Counted from the first letter of the stretch, positions 40,793 through 49,833 are shown. The stretch is DNA of 64,000 nt from Kitasatospora phosalacinea (GCF_030268885.1 NZ_BSSA01000017.1:62001-126000), one strand, 5' to 3'. Notes: generated by a model from the letters alone, not told the origin. A program made the numbers and translations.

Positions 40793-42554
40793 CGTGCTCG
40801 TCCGCCGAAGAGCCCCCCGAGCAGGCGCGGTAGAAGGGGGAGAGGACCTGGAGGTCGGCGTGGGAGGCGAGGAGCGGGCCGGGGGCGTCAAGGAGGAGGA
40901 CGCGGTCGGCGCGGGCCGCCGAGCCGATCCGGTGGGCGATGACGACCAGGGTGCCGGGACGGGCGGCGAACGCCTCCTCGGCCCGGAGTTCGGCTTCCGC
41001 GTCGAGGTGGCAGGTGGCCTCGTCCAGGACGACGACCGGGGCCGGGGAGAGGAACGCCCGGGTCAGGGCCAGGAGTTGGCGCTCGCCCGCGGACAGGGCG
41101 GCCGGGGCGGCGATCCGGCCGTCGGGGCCACCGAGGCGGGCGAGCAGGCGCGCGGAGCCCACCCGGTGGGCGGCGGTGGCGAGTTCGGCGTCCGAGTGCG
41201 CCCCGGACGGCCAGCACAGGTTCTCCCGGACGGTGCCCGCGAAGACGTACGCCTCCTGCGGGACGAGCGCCAGCCGGGCGGCCCGGGACGGGGCGGGGAG
41301 CGCGGCCGCGTCCTGGCCGCCGAGCAGGACCCGGCCCGCGTCCGGGCTGAGCACCCCGGCCAGCAGCGCCGCCAGCGTCGACTTGCCGGTGCCGCTCGGG
41401 CCGACCACGGCCAGGTGCGCGCCCGGGTGGAGTTCGAACTGCACGCCCTCCAGCGCCGGTTCGGCGCTCCCGGGGTGGGCGAACCGCAACCCTTCGACGC
41501 GCAACGAACCGTCGCCGCCCGCGGCCCCTGCGGCCCTCGCGGCCTCCGCGGCCCCCGCAGAGGCCGCAGCGGGCGCGGGGACGGGAGCGGGCGGTGGCGC
41601 GGGGCAGGCGGCCGTCAGCCGGTCCAGGACCACCGCGAGGTCCAGCAGCCAGCTGCCCAGCATGCCCGCCAACGCCCGTACCGCAGGCTCCAGTTGCTGC
41701 AGCAGGTAGGTCGCCACGCCGAGCACCTGCCCGGCCGTCAGCCAGCCGCGGCCCACCAGCCACGGCGCCGCGCACACCACCGCCAGCAGCGGCAGCCGCC
41801 CGCCCACCGCGACCGTCAGCGACCGGGCCGCCGCCGCCCGACCCACCGACCGCAGCGCCTCGCCCTGCGCCTCCACCAGGGCCGACAGGTGCGCCGACAC
41901 CCGCTGCTGCGCCCCGCACGCCGCCACGTCCCGCAGCCCGGCGAACGCCCGGCCCGCCTCGGCCGCGATCCGCTCGTCCGCCAGCACCACCGCCCGGCGG
42001 CGCGCCACCAGCGGCCCCAGCAGCCGGACGAACAGCACCCCCGACAGCAGCAGCGGCAGCAGCACCAGCGGCAGCACCGGCGGGGCCAGCAGCCCCAGCC
42101 CCAGCAGCGCCGCCACCAGCCCGAATCCCACCCCGCGCGCACTGCGCAGCAGCGTGGCGGTCAACTGCCGGGCGGACTCCACCTGTTCGGTGATCCGGGC
42201 GATCTCCGCCGGGCCGTCCGGATCCGGCCGCGACAGCGCCCCGTGCACCACCCGCGCCACCAGGGCGTCCCGCAGCGGCTCCACCACCTCCGCGAGGTGC
42301 GGGAACACCGCCCGCGCCGCGAGCGCACGCAGCGCCGTCACCGCCCCCAGCACCCCCAGCCAGGCGAAACCCGTCCCCGGGCGCCCCGCCAGGAACCCCC
42401 GGTCCGCGGCCGCCGCCACCAGCAGCCCCGAACACAGCGCGGGCAGCGCCTCCACCGCCGACCACCCCGCCAACCGCCACACCGCCCGCCGCGGCACCAC
42501 CGCGGCCAACTCCCGCAGCCCCCGCCCGCCCGGCGCCCGCCGATGCCGCCCCAC
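40752..42554 (-). CDS. ABC exporter subunit of the lanthipeptide locus (LanT-type, second half)
   Basis: 600 aa half-transporter: about six TM helices (residues 20-310), then an ATPase with Walker A GPSGTGKST, signature LSAGERQLLAL and Walker B PVVVLDEATCHLD with the catalytic Glu. No N-terminal C39 peptidase domain, so leader removal is not done by the exporter. GTG at 42554 is preceded by GGAGGAG. It pairs with the gene at 42683-44383, whose Walker B Glu is replaced by Asp, giving the asymmetric heterodimer usual for such exporters. The last 12 residues are encoded by repeat A. Confidence 0.9.
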   Translation of the reverse strand: MGRHRRAPGGRGLRELAAVVPRRAVWRLAGWSAVEALPALCSGLLVAAAADRGFLAGRPGTGFAWLGVLGAVTALRALAARAVFPHLAEVVEPLRDALVARVVHGALSRPDPDGPAEIARITEQVESARQLTATLLRSARGVGFGLVAALLGLGLLAPPVLPLVLLPLLLSGVLFVRLLGPLVARRRAVVLADERIAAEAGRAFAGLRDVAACGAQQRVSAHLSALVEAQGEALRSVGRAAAARSLTVAVGGRLPLLAVVCAAPWLVGRGWLTAGQVLGVATYLLQQLEPAVRALAGMLGSWLLDLAVVLDRLTAACPAPPPAPVPAPAAASAGAAEAARAAGAAGGDGSLRVEGLRFAHPGSAEPALEGVQFELHPGAHLAVVGPSGTGKSTLAALLAGVLSPDAGRVLLGGQDAAALPAPSRAARLALVPQEAYVFAGTVRENLCWPSGAHSDAELATAAHRVGSARLLARLGGPDGRIAAPAALSAGERQLLALTRAFLSPAPVVVLDEATCHLDAEAELRAEEAFAARPGTLVVIAHRIGSAARADRVLLLDAPGPLLASHADLQVLSPFYRACSGGSSADEHAPSGARGTAGPSR

Positions 42555-42600
42555 GAAACCGCTCCTCCCAGCTGTGTGTTGACGCCCGCGAGCCCCTTCG

Positions 42601-42720
42601 GGGGCGCGGGAACGGCGGGCCCGTGCCGCCGACGCCCGGGGCACGGAACCCGAAGCCGTCGGCGCCCGACGGCAGCGCACCGTCAGCGGGCCCGTGCCCG
42701 CCGTTCCCCGGGCCCCCGGC
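42601..42720. repeat. Lanthipeptide-locus repeat, copy C with inverted partner
   Basis: 42682-42720 matches the stop-codon half of copies A and B. At 42601-42625 lies an inverted relative (GCGGGAACGGCGGGCCCG). Together they surround the 3' end of the first ABC gene and the start region of the second, and could form a long stem. Confidence 0.65.
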
Positions 42721-44383
42721 GTCCCCCGTCCCGCCGCCCGTCCGGGGCCGCGCCCGACAGGGTCGCCCGGTAGGCCGGGTCGGCGAGCAGCGCGGCGTGG
42801 GTGCCGACCGCGCGGACCCGGCCGCCGTCCAGCCACACCACCCGTTCGGCCCGGGCCGCGACCGCCGCGCGGTGGGTGACGACCAGGCGGGTGCGGCCCC
42901 GGGTGGACTCGTGCAGGGCCCGGTCCACCTGGTGCTCGGTCGCCGCGTCCAGGCTGGACGTCGCGTCGTCCAGCACCACCACCCGGGCGTTCCCGGCCAG
43001 CAGCCTGGCCAGCCCCAGGCGCTGCAACTCGCCACCGGAGAGCTGGAGTTCACCCACCGGCGTACGGCCGCCGTGCGGCAGCCGGGCCAGGAAGCCGTCC
43101 GCCCGGGCCGCCGCCAGCGCCGCCGGGTCCGCGCCCTCCAGCGCCTCGTCCAGGGACGGCCCGATCAGCAGCGGGCGCTCGAAGGCGTAACCGACCGCGC
43201 GGCGCCGCTCCGCGACCGACAGCGCCGCCACCGGCACCCCGTCGACCAGCACCTCGCCGCCGTCCGGCAGCCGCAACCCGCCCGCCAGTGCGGCCAGCAG
43301 CGACTTGCCCGCACCCGAGCGCCCCACCACCGCGACCGTCGCCCCGCCCGGCACCGTCAGCTCCACCGGGCCGAACACCACCGCCCCCTCGTCGTCCCGC
43401 ACCAGCACCGAACGGAAGACCAACTCGCCCGGCCCGTCCGGAAGTTCACGCCCACCCGCACCCGGCCCCGGCAGCTCCTCCACCTCCCGCACCCGGGCCG
43501 ACCCGGCCCGCGCGTGCGCCACCCCCACCAGCGCCTCCACCTGCTCGAAGAACCCCAGCCCCAACGCCGCCCACCCCGCCGCGGCCGCGAACGCCCCCGC
43601 GGGCAGCCGCCCCGCCGCCACCAACTGCCCCGCCGTCCCCAGCACCGTCAGCTCCACCGCCGCGACCAGCAGCGTCACCTGACCCACCGTCCGGCGCTGC
43701 GCCCGCCACAACGCCCGCCCCACCTCCCCGAGTTCGGGCAGCACGCCGAGCACCCGCGCCGCCTCCTGCCGCTCCGCCCCCGCCGCCCGCACCGTCCGGA
43801 CCCCCGTCAGCGCGTCCGCCAGCCGGTCCGCCAACCGCCCCTGCGCCTCCTGGTAGCGGACGAACACGTCCTCCGCCGTCCGCATGAACAACCGCACCAG
43901 CACCACCCCCGGCAGCACCCCCGCGAAGAACGCCGCCGCCAGCCACGGCGACAGCACCGCCAGCCCCAGCACCGCCCCCGCCGACGTCACCAGCGCCGTC
44001 ACCGCCGCCAGCCGGGCCGTCCGCACCGCCCCCGCGTCCGCCGCCGCACCCACCAGCCGGGCCGTCAGGTCACCCGGACCCGGCCGCTCCCCGCACAGTC
44101 GCTCCACCGCCGACGGGAACGGACGCAGCCACAGCACCCGCCGCACCAGCGACCCGCGCAACGCCACCGTGTCCGCCGCCGTGCACGCCGGACCCGCCAC
44201 CGCGGCCAGCGCCGACGCCGCCGCCCCCACCGCCAGCAGCGCCGCCAGCCCCCCGACCGCCCACCCCGCCGGACGGCCCGCCAGCACCGCGTCCAGCACC
44301 ACCCCCGCCACCCCCGGCAGGGCCAGCGTCGCCGCCGCCTCCAGCGGCACCGACACCGTCAGCGCGACCGACCACCCACGCAC
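42683..44383 (-). CDS. ABC exporter subunit of the lanthipeptide locus (LanT-type, first half)
   Basis: 566 aa half-transporter with N-terminal TM helices and an ATPase domain: Walker A GRSGAGKSL, signature LSGGELQRLGLARLL, Walker B VVVLDDATSSLD. The Asp in place of the catalytic Glu suggests a degenerate site, which fits a heterodimer with the product of 40752-42554. No C39 peptidase. GTG at 44383 has AGGAG 5-6 nt upstream. It lies 96 bp after the precursor-peptide gene, with a strong hairpin between. Confidence 0.9.
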   Translation of the reverse strand: MRGWSVALTVSVPLEAAATLALPGVAGVVLDAVLAGRPAGWAVGGLAALLAVGAAASALAAVAGPACTAADTVALRGSLVRRVLWLRPFPSAVERLCGERPGPGDLTARLVGAAADAGAVRTARLAAVTALVTSAGAVLGLAVLSPWLAAAFFAGVLPGVVLVRLFMRTAEDVFVRYQEAQGRLADRLADALTGVRTVRAAGAERQEAARVLGVLPELGEVGRALWRAQRRTVGQVTLLVAAVELTVLGTAGQLVAAGRLPAGAFAAAAGWAALGLGFFEQVEALVGVAHARAGSARVREVEELPGPGAGGRELPDGPGELVFRSVLVRDDEGAVVFGPVELTVPGGATVAVVGRSGAGKSLLAALAGGLRLPDGGEVLVDGVPVAALSVAERRRAVGYAFERPLLIGPSLDEALEGADPAALAAARADGFLARLPHGGRTPVGELQLSGGELQRLGLARLLAGNARVVVLDDATSSLDAATEHQVDRALHESTRGRTRLVVTHRAAVAARAERVVWLDGGRVRAVGTHAALLADPAYRATLSGAAPDGRRDGGRRGPGERRARAR

Positions 44384-44421
44384 GGCAACTCCTGGTCTAC
44401 AAGTGGGACGGGCAGGTGGGA

Positions 44422-44461
44422 GGGCCGTGCCCGCCCCCGCGGACGGGGACGGACACGGCCC
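44422..44461 (-). terminator. Hairpin between precursor peptide and exporter genes (attenuator)
   Basis: GGGCCGTG and CACGGCCC arms (outer 8 bp) continue inward with CCG/CGG and CCCC/GGGG pairs. Such a hairpin just after a lanthipeptide precursor gene typically lets most transcripts end or stabilises them, so the peptide is made in excess over the exporter (inference). Confidence 0.7.
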
Positions 44462-44479
44462 GGGCGAGGCGCCCCGACG

Positions 44480-44623
44480 TCAGCTGACGGTGAAGATCAG
44501 GCAGGTCAGGATCAGACAGGTGTACTGGCACCCGCCGCCGTGGCCGCCCAGCTCCACGGTCTCCAGCTCCGGCAGCTCCTGCAGGGCCGCGAGGTCGGTC
44601 TCGAACGAGAACGTGTTCTCCAT
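44480..44623 (-). CDS. Lanthipeptide precursor peptide (class IV VenA-like)
   Basis: 47 aa. The leader, about residues 1-31, begins MENTFSFETDLAALQELPE, resembling the MEN...LxxLxxLPE leaders of VenA-type class IV precursors and the LxLQ box of class III. It ends in a Gly-rich ELGGHGGG. The core CQYTCLILTCLIFTVS (32-47) has three Cys, three Thr and one Ser, all that is needed for thioether rings. AGGGAGGG lies 8 nt before the ATG at 44623. It sits between the protease and the exporter genes, on the same strand as the synthetase. Mature structure unknown. Confidence 0.85.
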   Translation of the reverse strand: MENTFSFETDLAALQELPELETVELGGHGGGCQYTCLILTCLIFTVS

Positions 44624-44750
44624 GGTGTTTCCCTCCCTGGGGGTTCCACCGGACGCGGACGCGCCCGGCGACTGCGACGGCGCACCGCCGCAGGTCCGTC
44701 TCCCGCACGCACGGGGCGCCGGGAAGTCTGTGCGTTCGACGACCGGGCCG

Positions 44751-46718
44751 TCAGGTCGGACGGCCGGTGCGCAGGAAGCCCGCCAGCAGCTCGTGCACCG
44801 CCGCAGCCCCCTCCTCGGCCAGCACCTCGTGCCCCGCTCCCGCCGCCTCCACGTACCGGAAGTCCACGCCCTCCACCCGCCCCAGCCGCAGCAACTCGTG
44901 CCGCAGCGCACGGGACTGGCCCACCGGCACCACCTCGTCCCGGTCCCCGTGCACCACCAGCAGCGGCGCGTGCAGCCGGTGCGCCACCCGCAGCACGTCG
45001 CGCGGACCGCGGGCGTCGTCGAGCTCCCGGTCGCCGCCCAGCCGGGTGGTCAGCGCCCGCACCGGGGCCGCCGCCTCCGCCAGCAGCCGCCCGCCCGACA
45101 GGAACGGCGCCACCACCGCGCACCGCGCCACCGACCCCACCGGGGCGTGCGCCGCCGCCAGCAGCGCCAGGAACGCGCCGTAGCTCACCCCGAACAGCGC
45201 GGGCGGCTCCAGCCCCAGCGCCGCCCGCTGCCCCGCCACGCCCTCCAGCAGCGCCAGCACGTCCTCCAGGTCCGGCCCGCCCCACGCGCCGCGGATCGCC
45301 ATCGCGAACTCCGGCCCGTACCCCGTCGAACCGCGCTGGTTCGGCGCCAGCACCGCCAGCCCGTCCGCCGACATCCGCTGCAGCGCCGGGTCGAACTCCA
45401 GCCGCCAGGCGTCCGCCGGACCGCCGTGCAGGGCCAGCACCAGGTGCGGCGCCGACAGCCACGACTCGCCGCCGTACACCACCGCCTCCACCGGACCGGC
45501 CGGACCGGCCAGCTCCAGGCACTGCGCCGACCGCCACCGGCCGCCGTCCCCCGGCTCCGCCGACCCGTCCAGCCGCCAGCCCGCCGGGGACGCCGAGCCC
45601 GCCGGGGACGCCGAGCCCGCCGGGGACGTGCGCTGTGAGGACTGCGGGGACGGCGGCGGGGACGGGGAGTTGAGCGGTGCCAGCGGCAGCGGCAGCGCCA
45701 CCGGAACGCCCGCCGGGAGCGGCTCCGCCGCCAGCAGCGCCGCCACGTCCAGCGTGGCCAGCGCCGCCGGACGGTCCGGCGCCGAGTACGGCATCCGCAG
45801 CCCCGCCGCCGACCAGTGCCCCACCGCCCCCAACCGGCCCGGCGGCACCGGCAGCGGACGCACCTGCTTCTCGCCCGCCCGCCACAGCACCAGCGCCGAC
45901 GCCGCCCCGTGGTCCACCTGCAGCACCACCTGCGGCTCCGCGCCCGGCGCCAGGCCGGGCGCCGCCGCCACCGGGCGCAGCAGCCGCCCCGGCTGGTGCA
46001 GGCAGTCCGGGAACCGCACCGGCTCGCCGCCGCCGATCAGCGCCCAGCCGAGCCGGTCCACCCCCGGCGCGTCGCTGCGCAGCATCCCGAAACCGGTCGC
46101 CGGATCGAACAGCACCAGCCGGTCGTTGCTGCTCTCGCCCAACTCCAACAGCGGTGTGGTGGTGCCCAGTTCGAGATCCAGCACGACGGTCTTCACCATC
46201 CCGCCGACCACCCGGTCCAGCGCCAGCAGCCGCCCCGCCGCGTCCAGCCACACCCCGCCGCCGTGCAACCCCGGCAGCTGTGCGACCTCCCGCGGCGCCG
46301 ACCCGTCCGCCGCCAGCAGCCACACCGTCGTCACCGGACGGGTGTCCGTCCCCAGCAGCACCGCGACCGGGGCGCCGCCCGCCGCCCCGCCCGGCACGGC
46401 CAGCATCCGCAGCCCCGGCAGCCGCAACGCCGCCAACGGCACCTCCGGCTCCCCGGCCGCCAGCAGCACCAGTGCGTGCCGGTCCCCGTCGTGCCGGCAC
46501 ACCAGCACCCGGCCGTCCGGCAGCGCCAGCAGCTGCGCCCGCAGCCTCTCCTCGGACGGCAGCGCGGTCGGCACGGCCGGACCGTCCGCCGGGAGGCGCC
46601 AGCTCTCCGCGTACCACCCGCCGTCGGCCCCGGCGGCGAGGCACGCGGCGTGCGAGCCGTCGCCGGCGAAGGTGAAGCTGAGCCGCCGCAACGCGAGGTG
46701 CACGGTCTGCGTGCTCAT
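44751..46718 (-). CDS. Prolyl-oligopeptidase-type (S9) serine peptidase, probable leader protease
   Basis: 655 aa, cytoplasmic (no signal peptide). Residues 1-380 form a beta-propeller-like region. The alpha/beta-hydrolase domain (about 420-655) has Ser512 in GVSYGAF, Asp594 in HGDRDEVVP and His630 in GAGHEVL, a complete triad. S9 peptidases remove leaders of class III lanthipeptides (FlaP, AplP), so this enzyme is the best candidate for trimming the precursor encoded 127 bp downstream. ATG at 46718 with AGGTGG upstream. A triple SPAGSA repeat occurs at about 362-378. Confidence 0.9.
   Translation of the reverse strand: MSTQTVHLALRRLSFTFAGDGSHAACLAAGADGGWYAESWRLPADGPAVPTALPSEERLRAQLLALPDGRVLVCRHDGDRHALVLLAAGEPEVPLAALRLPGLRMLAVPGGAAGGAPVAVLLGTDTRPVTTVWLLAADGSAPREVAQLPGLHGGGVWLDAAGRLLALDRVVGGMVKTVVLDLELGTTTPLLELGESSNDRLVLFDPATGFGMLRSDAPGVDRLGWALIGGGEPVRFPDCLHQPGRLLRPVAAAPGLAPGAEPQVVLQVDHGAASALVLWRAGEKQVRPLPVPPGRLGAVGHWSAAGLRMPYSAPDRPAALATLDVAALLAAEPLPAGVPVALPLPLAPLNSPSPPPSPQSSQRTSPAGSASPAGSASPAGWRLDGSAEPGDGGRWRSAQCLELAGPAGPVEAVVYGGESWLSAPHLVLALHGGPADAWRLEFDPALQRMSADGLAVLAPNQRGSTGYGPEFAMAIRGAWGGPDLEDVLALLEGVAGQRAALGLEPPALFGVSYGAFLALLAAAHAPVGSVARCAVVAPFLSGGRLLAEAAAPVRALTTRLGGDRELDDARGPRDVLRVAHRLHAPLLVVHGDRDEVVPVGQSRALRHELLRLGRVEGVDFRYVEAAGAGHEVLAEEGAAAVHELLAGFLRTGRPT
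45579..45632 (-). repeat. 18-bp tandem repeats in the protease gene
   Basis: About three copies of GCCGAGCCCGCCGGGGAC encode the SPAGSA repeats in the loop between propeller and hydrolase domains. Confidence 0.75.
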
Positions 46719-46830
46719 CGGGGACCACCTTTCGGCAGACGGGTCGGAACGATCGGGGGCCGGGGGCGGCGGGCCGGGGCTGCTCACGGGCGCGCATGGG
46801 TTCCGGGCGCTGTCACCACGGTCCTCACCA

Positions 46831-46910
46831 CGGTCCGAAGCAGCTCGGACCTTCGGTGGGCTCCGGCCGTCAGCAGCCCGGACCCGCCGTTCCCCGGGCC
46901 CCTGACGGGG
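46831..46910. repeat. Lanthipeptide-locus repeat, copy B
   Basis: Counterpart of copy A at 40712-40792. It spans the stop codon (46870) of the synthetase gene and encodes its last 12 residues. Stop codons of three unrelated genes fall at the same place in copies A, B and C. Confidence 0.8.
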
Positions 46911-49833
46911 GCGCTGACGGGGCCGCCGGCGGGGCCGGTGCGGGGGCGTGCCACATCCGGGGGCCGCCGTGGCGGAGGCGGAGGAGGAAGGCGAGCGGGC
47001 CCGCGGTGCCGGTGCCGTAGGCGGGGGTGGCGGTGGTGCCGGTCTCGTCGGGGAGGACGAGCAGGCCCTCGCGCAGGGAGGTGCGGGCGGCGATCAGGGC
47101 GGCGAGTTCGTGGGCGCCCCGGCGGAAGCGGGCCTCGCCGGTGGCGTCGGCGAGGTCGAGGAGGTACTCGCCGTTCCCGGCCAGGCCGTGGCAGGCGCTG
47201 ACGCCGCCGTGCCAGCGGGCGTCCAGGACGGCCTGGCCGGCGGCCAGGGCGAGTCGGCGGGACGTCCCGTCGCCGGTGGCCAGCCAGTGCCGGACGAGGA
47301 AGGTGCCGACCCCGGAGGAGCCGCTGCACCAGTGGGCGAGGCGGACGTGGTCGGGGTCGCCGTGGCTCTGCGGCCACCACGCGGCGGGACCTTCGTGGCG
47401 GGCGGTGGCGGCCAGGGTGCGGGCGGCGCGGTCGGCGGCGGCGCGGGCTCCCGCCGCGGTGTCCGCGAACGAGGGGTCGCCGCTGTCCGCGAGGGCGGTC
47501 GCGGCGGCCAGCAGGAAGGTGCCGATGCCCGCGACGCCGTGGGCGTGCCCGAGGTGGGTGGCCCCGGCGAGGGCGGAGTCGAAGTCGGCGGGCACCGGCC
47601 AGACCGTCCCGTACGGTTCCTCGCGGGCGGCGGAGAGCAGGTGCCGGACGCAGCGGGCGGTGCGGTCGAGGTAGGTGCGGGCGCCGGTGGCGCGGTGGGC
47701 GCGGAGCTGGGCGAGGCCGGCTCCGGCGGCGCCGTGGCAGACGTCGGGGTTGGGCCAGTCGAGCGGGAGTTTCGCGGCGAGTCCGGCGGCGCGTTCGGCG
47801 AGGCCGGGGTCGCCGAGGGCGTCGGCGGCGTCGAACAGGGCCCAGGCGGTTCCGGCCCGGCCGAAGTGCAGGCCGGGGAGGACCACGGGTTCGGCGGCGC
47901 AGCGGCGTTCGATCCAGGTGGTGGCGAGGGCGGCGGTGCTGCGGGCGCGTTCCCGGACGGGGTCGGGCAGCGGGGCGAGGGCGGCCCGGGCGAGCAGGGC
48001 GAGGACGCCCGCGGCGCCGTGCTGGACGTTGCACGGGTCGGTGAGCAGGCCGTTCGGGACGGTCGGCCAGAGCCGGTCGCGGCGCTGCGGGGTGGCGCTG
48101 CGGGCCAGGTCGTGCAGGCCGTCGTGCAGCAGCCGGTCCAGTGCGGACGGGGCGACGGGCGGTGCGGCGACGGGCGCGGCGGCGGTGTCGGACGCGGTGG
48201 CGGTGGCCGGTTCGGCGGCGAGCGCGGTGCGGACGCGTTCCAGGCTCCAACGCCGGTCGGGGGCCTCGGCGCGCAGCCCGAGCACCAGCGGGGCGAGCCG
48301 GCGGGCGGTCTCCCCCTCGCGGGCGGCCAGTGCCAGCCAGCGGCCCAGCCGGTCGGCGACCGGGCGGGCCTGCGGCAGGTCGTCCGGCAGCAGCGGGTCG
48401 TGGCCGGTGGCGAGCAGGAAGTACAGGCCGCCGAGGGCGTACAGGTCGGTGCTGCGGGCGGCCCGTCCGGTGCGGTGCGGGCCGGAGTGCTCGGGTGCGC
48501 GGTAGCCGGGGGTGCCCGCGGAACCGGCCAGCACCCCGGCGGGGACGGCGAGTTCGAGGTCGACCAGGCGGACGCTCCCGTCCGGGGCGACCAGCACGTT
48601 GCCGGGGGAGAGGTCGCGCAGGACGAGCCCGCGGCGGTGCACCCGCTCGACCAGGTCGAGCAGCGCGAGCGCCAGCGGACCGGCCTCGGCCCAGCGGACG
48701 TCCGGGGTGCCGTCGCGGCGCAGCCGGGCCGCGACCCAGCTGCCCAGGGCCTGGCCGGGGACGCGCTCCTGGACCAGGAACAGCGAGTCCTGCTGCTCGA
48801 CCAGGGCGTGCACCCGGGGGGTGAGGCCGCTGTCGGCGAGCCGGTCGAGCAGTTCGGCCTCGTGCCGCAGGGCGGTGCGGGCGTCCGTCCCGGCCCGGTC
48901 GACCTCGATGTGCGCCCGGGCCTGCTTGACCACCACCTCCGCGCCGGTGGTGCGGTCGCTGCCCAGGAACACCCCGCCCTTGGCGCTGTGCCGCAGCGCG
49001 GCGGTCAGCGCCCAGCGGCCGTCCAGCAGCACGCCGCCGGAGCGCCGGGCGCCGGGGCCGGGCTGGGCGGGCACCCGGACGGCCGTCGGCCGCCCGGTGC
49101 CGACGGTGGCCGGTGCGCCGCCGACCGCCGCTCCCGCTCCTGGTCCCGCTCCCGCGGCGTGCGCTCCCGCGGTGGTCGATCCCGCCCCCTCGACGGGGTC
49201 GACCACCCAGGGCGGGCGGCGGTAGGCGGCGGTGCGGACGTCCTCGACCAGGGCGCCGCCGGGGGCGCGCAGCATCGAGCGGTAGGCGCCGTCGTTGCCG
49301 AGCACCGACCGCCCGGCGAACGCGCCGTAGCGGTAGTGCACCAGGCTGCCGGGGCGGTACGGACGGTCGGAGAGAATCACCGGACCGGGCATTCCCGCGG
49401 TCGCGAGGTGGAGTTCCTCGGCGAGCCGCCGGAATTGCTCGTCGTCGTTCGGGTAGACGGTGACGAATTTCCCGGACGATCCCCGTTCGCTGTTCCGGGA
49501 ATTGATTTCGTGGAGTTTCTGCCGGTCGGCGGTAAATTTGAACGCGCACGGGTCGTCGGCGACCACCGCGGCGACCGCGGACAGCACTTCGACCGCCACC
49601 GAGGAGGCCGCGCTGACGTGCAGCTTCCAGCCCTGGGCGGGCAGCTCGCGGCCGGGCGGCCGCACCGTGCACCAGAAGCCCTCGACCGCGACCGTCCAGT
49701 CGCCGCCGCCTCCCCGGGCCCTGCTGCCGGTCACGGCCGCCCGCGCCACCTCCACCAACGTGCCGTCCACACCCGGCTCGTCGTCGACCGGACCCGGCCC
49801 CCCTGTCCTGCGCAGCGGTGTGCCCGCCCCCAT
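46870..49833 (-). CDS. Lanthipeptide synthetase, class IV-like LanL (lyase-kinase-cyclase)
   Basis: About 987 aa trifunctional enzyme. Residues 1-200: lyase region with FKFTADRQKLHEIN, RGSSGKFVTVYPND. Residues 265-540: Ser/Thr kinase with Lys303 (VVVKQ), catalytic LRDLSPGNVL (Asp407) and VDLELA (Asp425). Residues 575-960: LanC-like cyclase with zinc ligands Cys836 (WCSGSSG), Cys881 and His882 (ACHGLAG). Retained zinc ligands separate class IV LanL from class III LanKC. It phosphorylates and eliminates Ser/Thr, then closes thioether rings. ATG at 49833 fits AAGGGG 10 nt upstream; a GTG at 49842 is possible. Last 12 residues lie in repeat B. Confidence 0.93.
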   Translation of the reverse strand: MGAGTPLRRTGGPGPVDDEPGVDGTLVEVARAAVTGSRARGGGGDWTVAVEGFWCTVRPPGRELPAQGWKLHVSAASSVAVEVLSAVAAVVADDPCAFKFTADRQKLHEINSRNSERGSSGKFVTVYPNDDEQFRRLAEELHLATAGMPGPVILSDRPYRPGSLVHYRYGAFAGRSVLGNDGAYRSMLRAPGGALVEDVRTAAYRRPPWVVDPVEGAGSTTAGAHAAGAGPGAGAAVGGAPATVGTGRPTAVRVPAQPGPGARRSGGVLLDGRWALTAALRHSAKGGVFLGSDRTTGAEVVVKQARAHIEVDRAGTDARTALRHEAELLDRLADSGLTPRVHALVEQQDSLFLVQERVPGQALGSWVAARLRRDGTPDVRWAEAGPLALALLDLVERVHRRGLVLRDLSPGNVLVAPDGSVRLVDLELAVPAGVLAGSAGTPGYRAPEHSGPHRTGRAARSTDLYALGGLYFLLATGHDPLLPDDLPQARPVADRLGRWLALAAREGETARRLAPLVLGLRAEAPDRRWSLERVRTALAAEPATATASDTAAAPVAAPPVAPSALDRLLHDGLHDLARSATPQRRDRLWPTVPNGLLTDPCNVQHGAAGVLALLARAALAPLPDPVRERARSTAALATTWIERRCAAEPVVLPGLHFGRAGTAWALFDAADALGDPGLAERAAGLAAKLPLDWPNPDVCHGAAGAGLAQLRAHRATGARTYLDRTARCVRHLLSAAREEPYGTVWPVPADFDSALAGATHLGHAHGVAGIGTFLLAAATALADSGDPSFADTAAGARAAADRAARTLAATARHEGPAAWWPQSHGDPDHVRLAHWCSGSSGVGTFLVRHWLATGDGTSRRLALAAGQAVLDARWHGGVSACHGLAGNGEYLLDLADATGEARFRRGAHELAALIAARTSLREGLLVLPDETGTTATPAYGTGTAGPLAFLLRLRHGGPRMWHAPAPAPPAAPSAPPSGARGTAGPGC

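Noticed and set aside
42555..42682. A second precursor peptide between the two ABC genes
   Set aside because: No start with ribosome site followed by a Cys/Ser/Thr-rich core; the space is filled by the repeat element.
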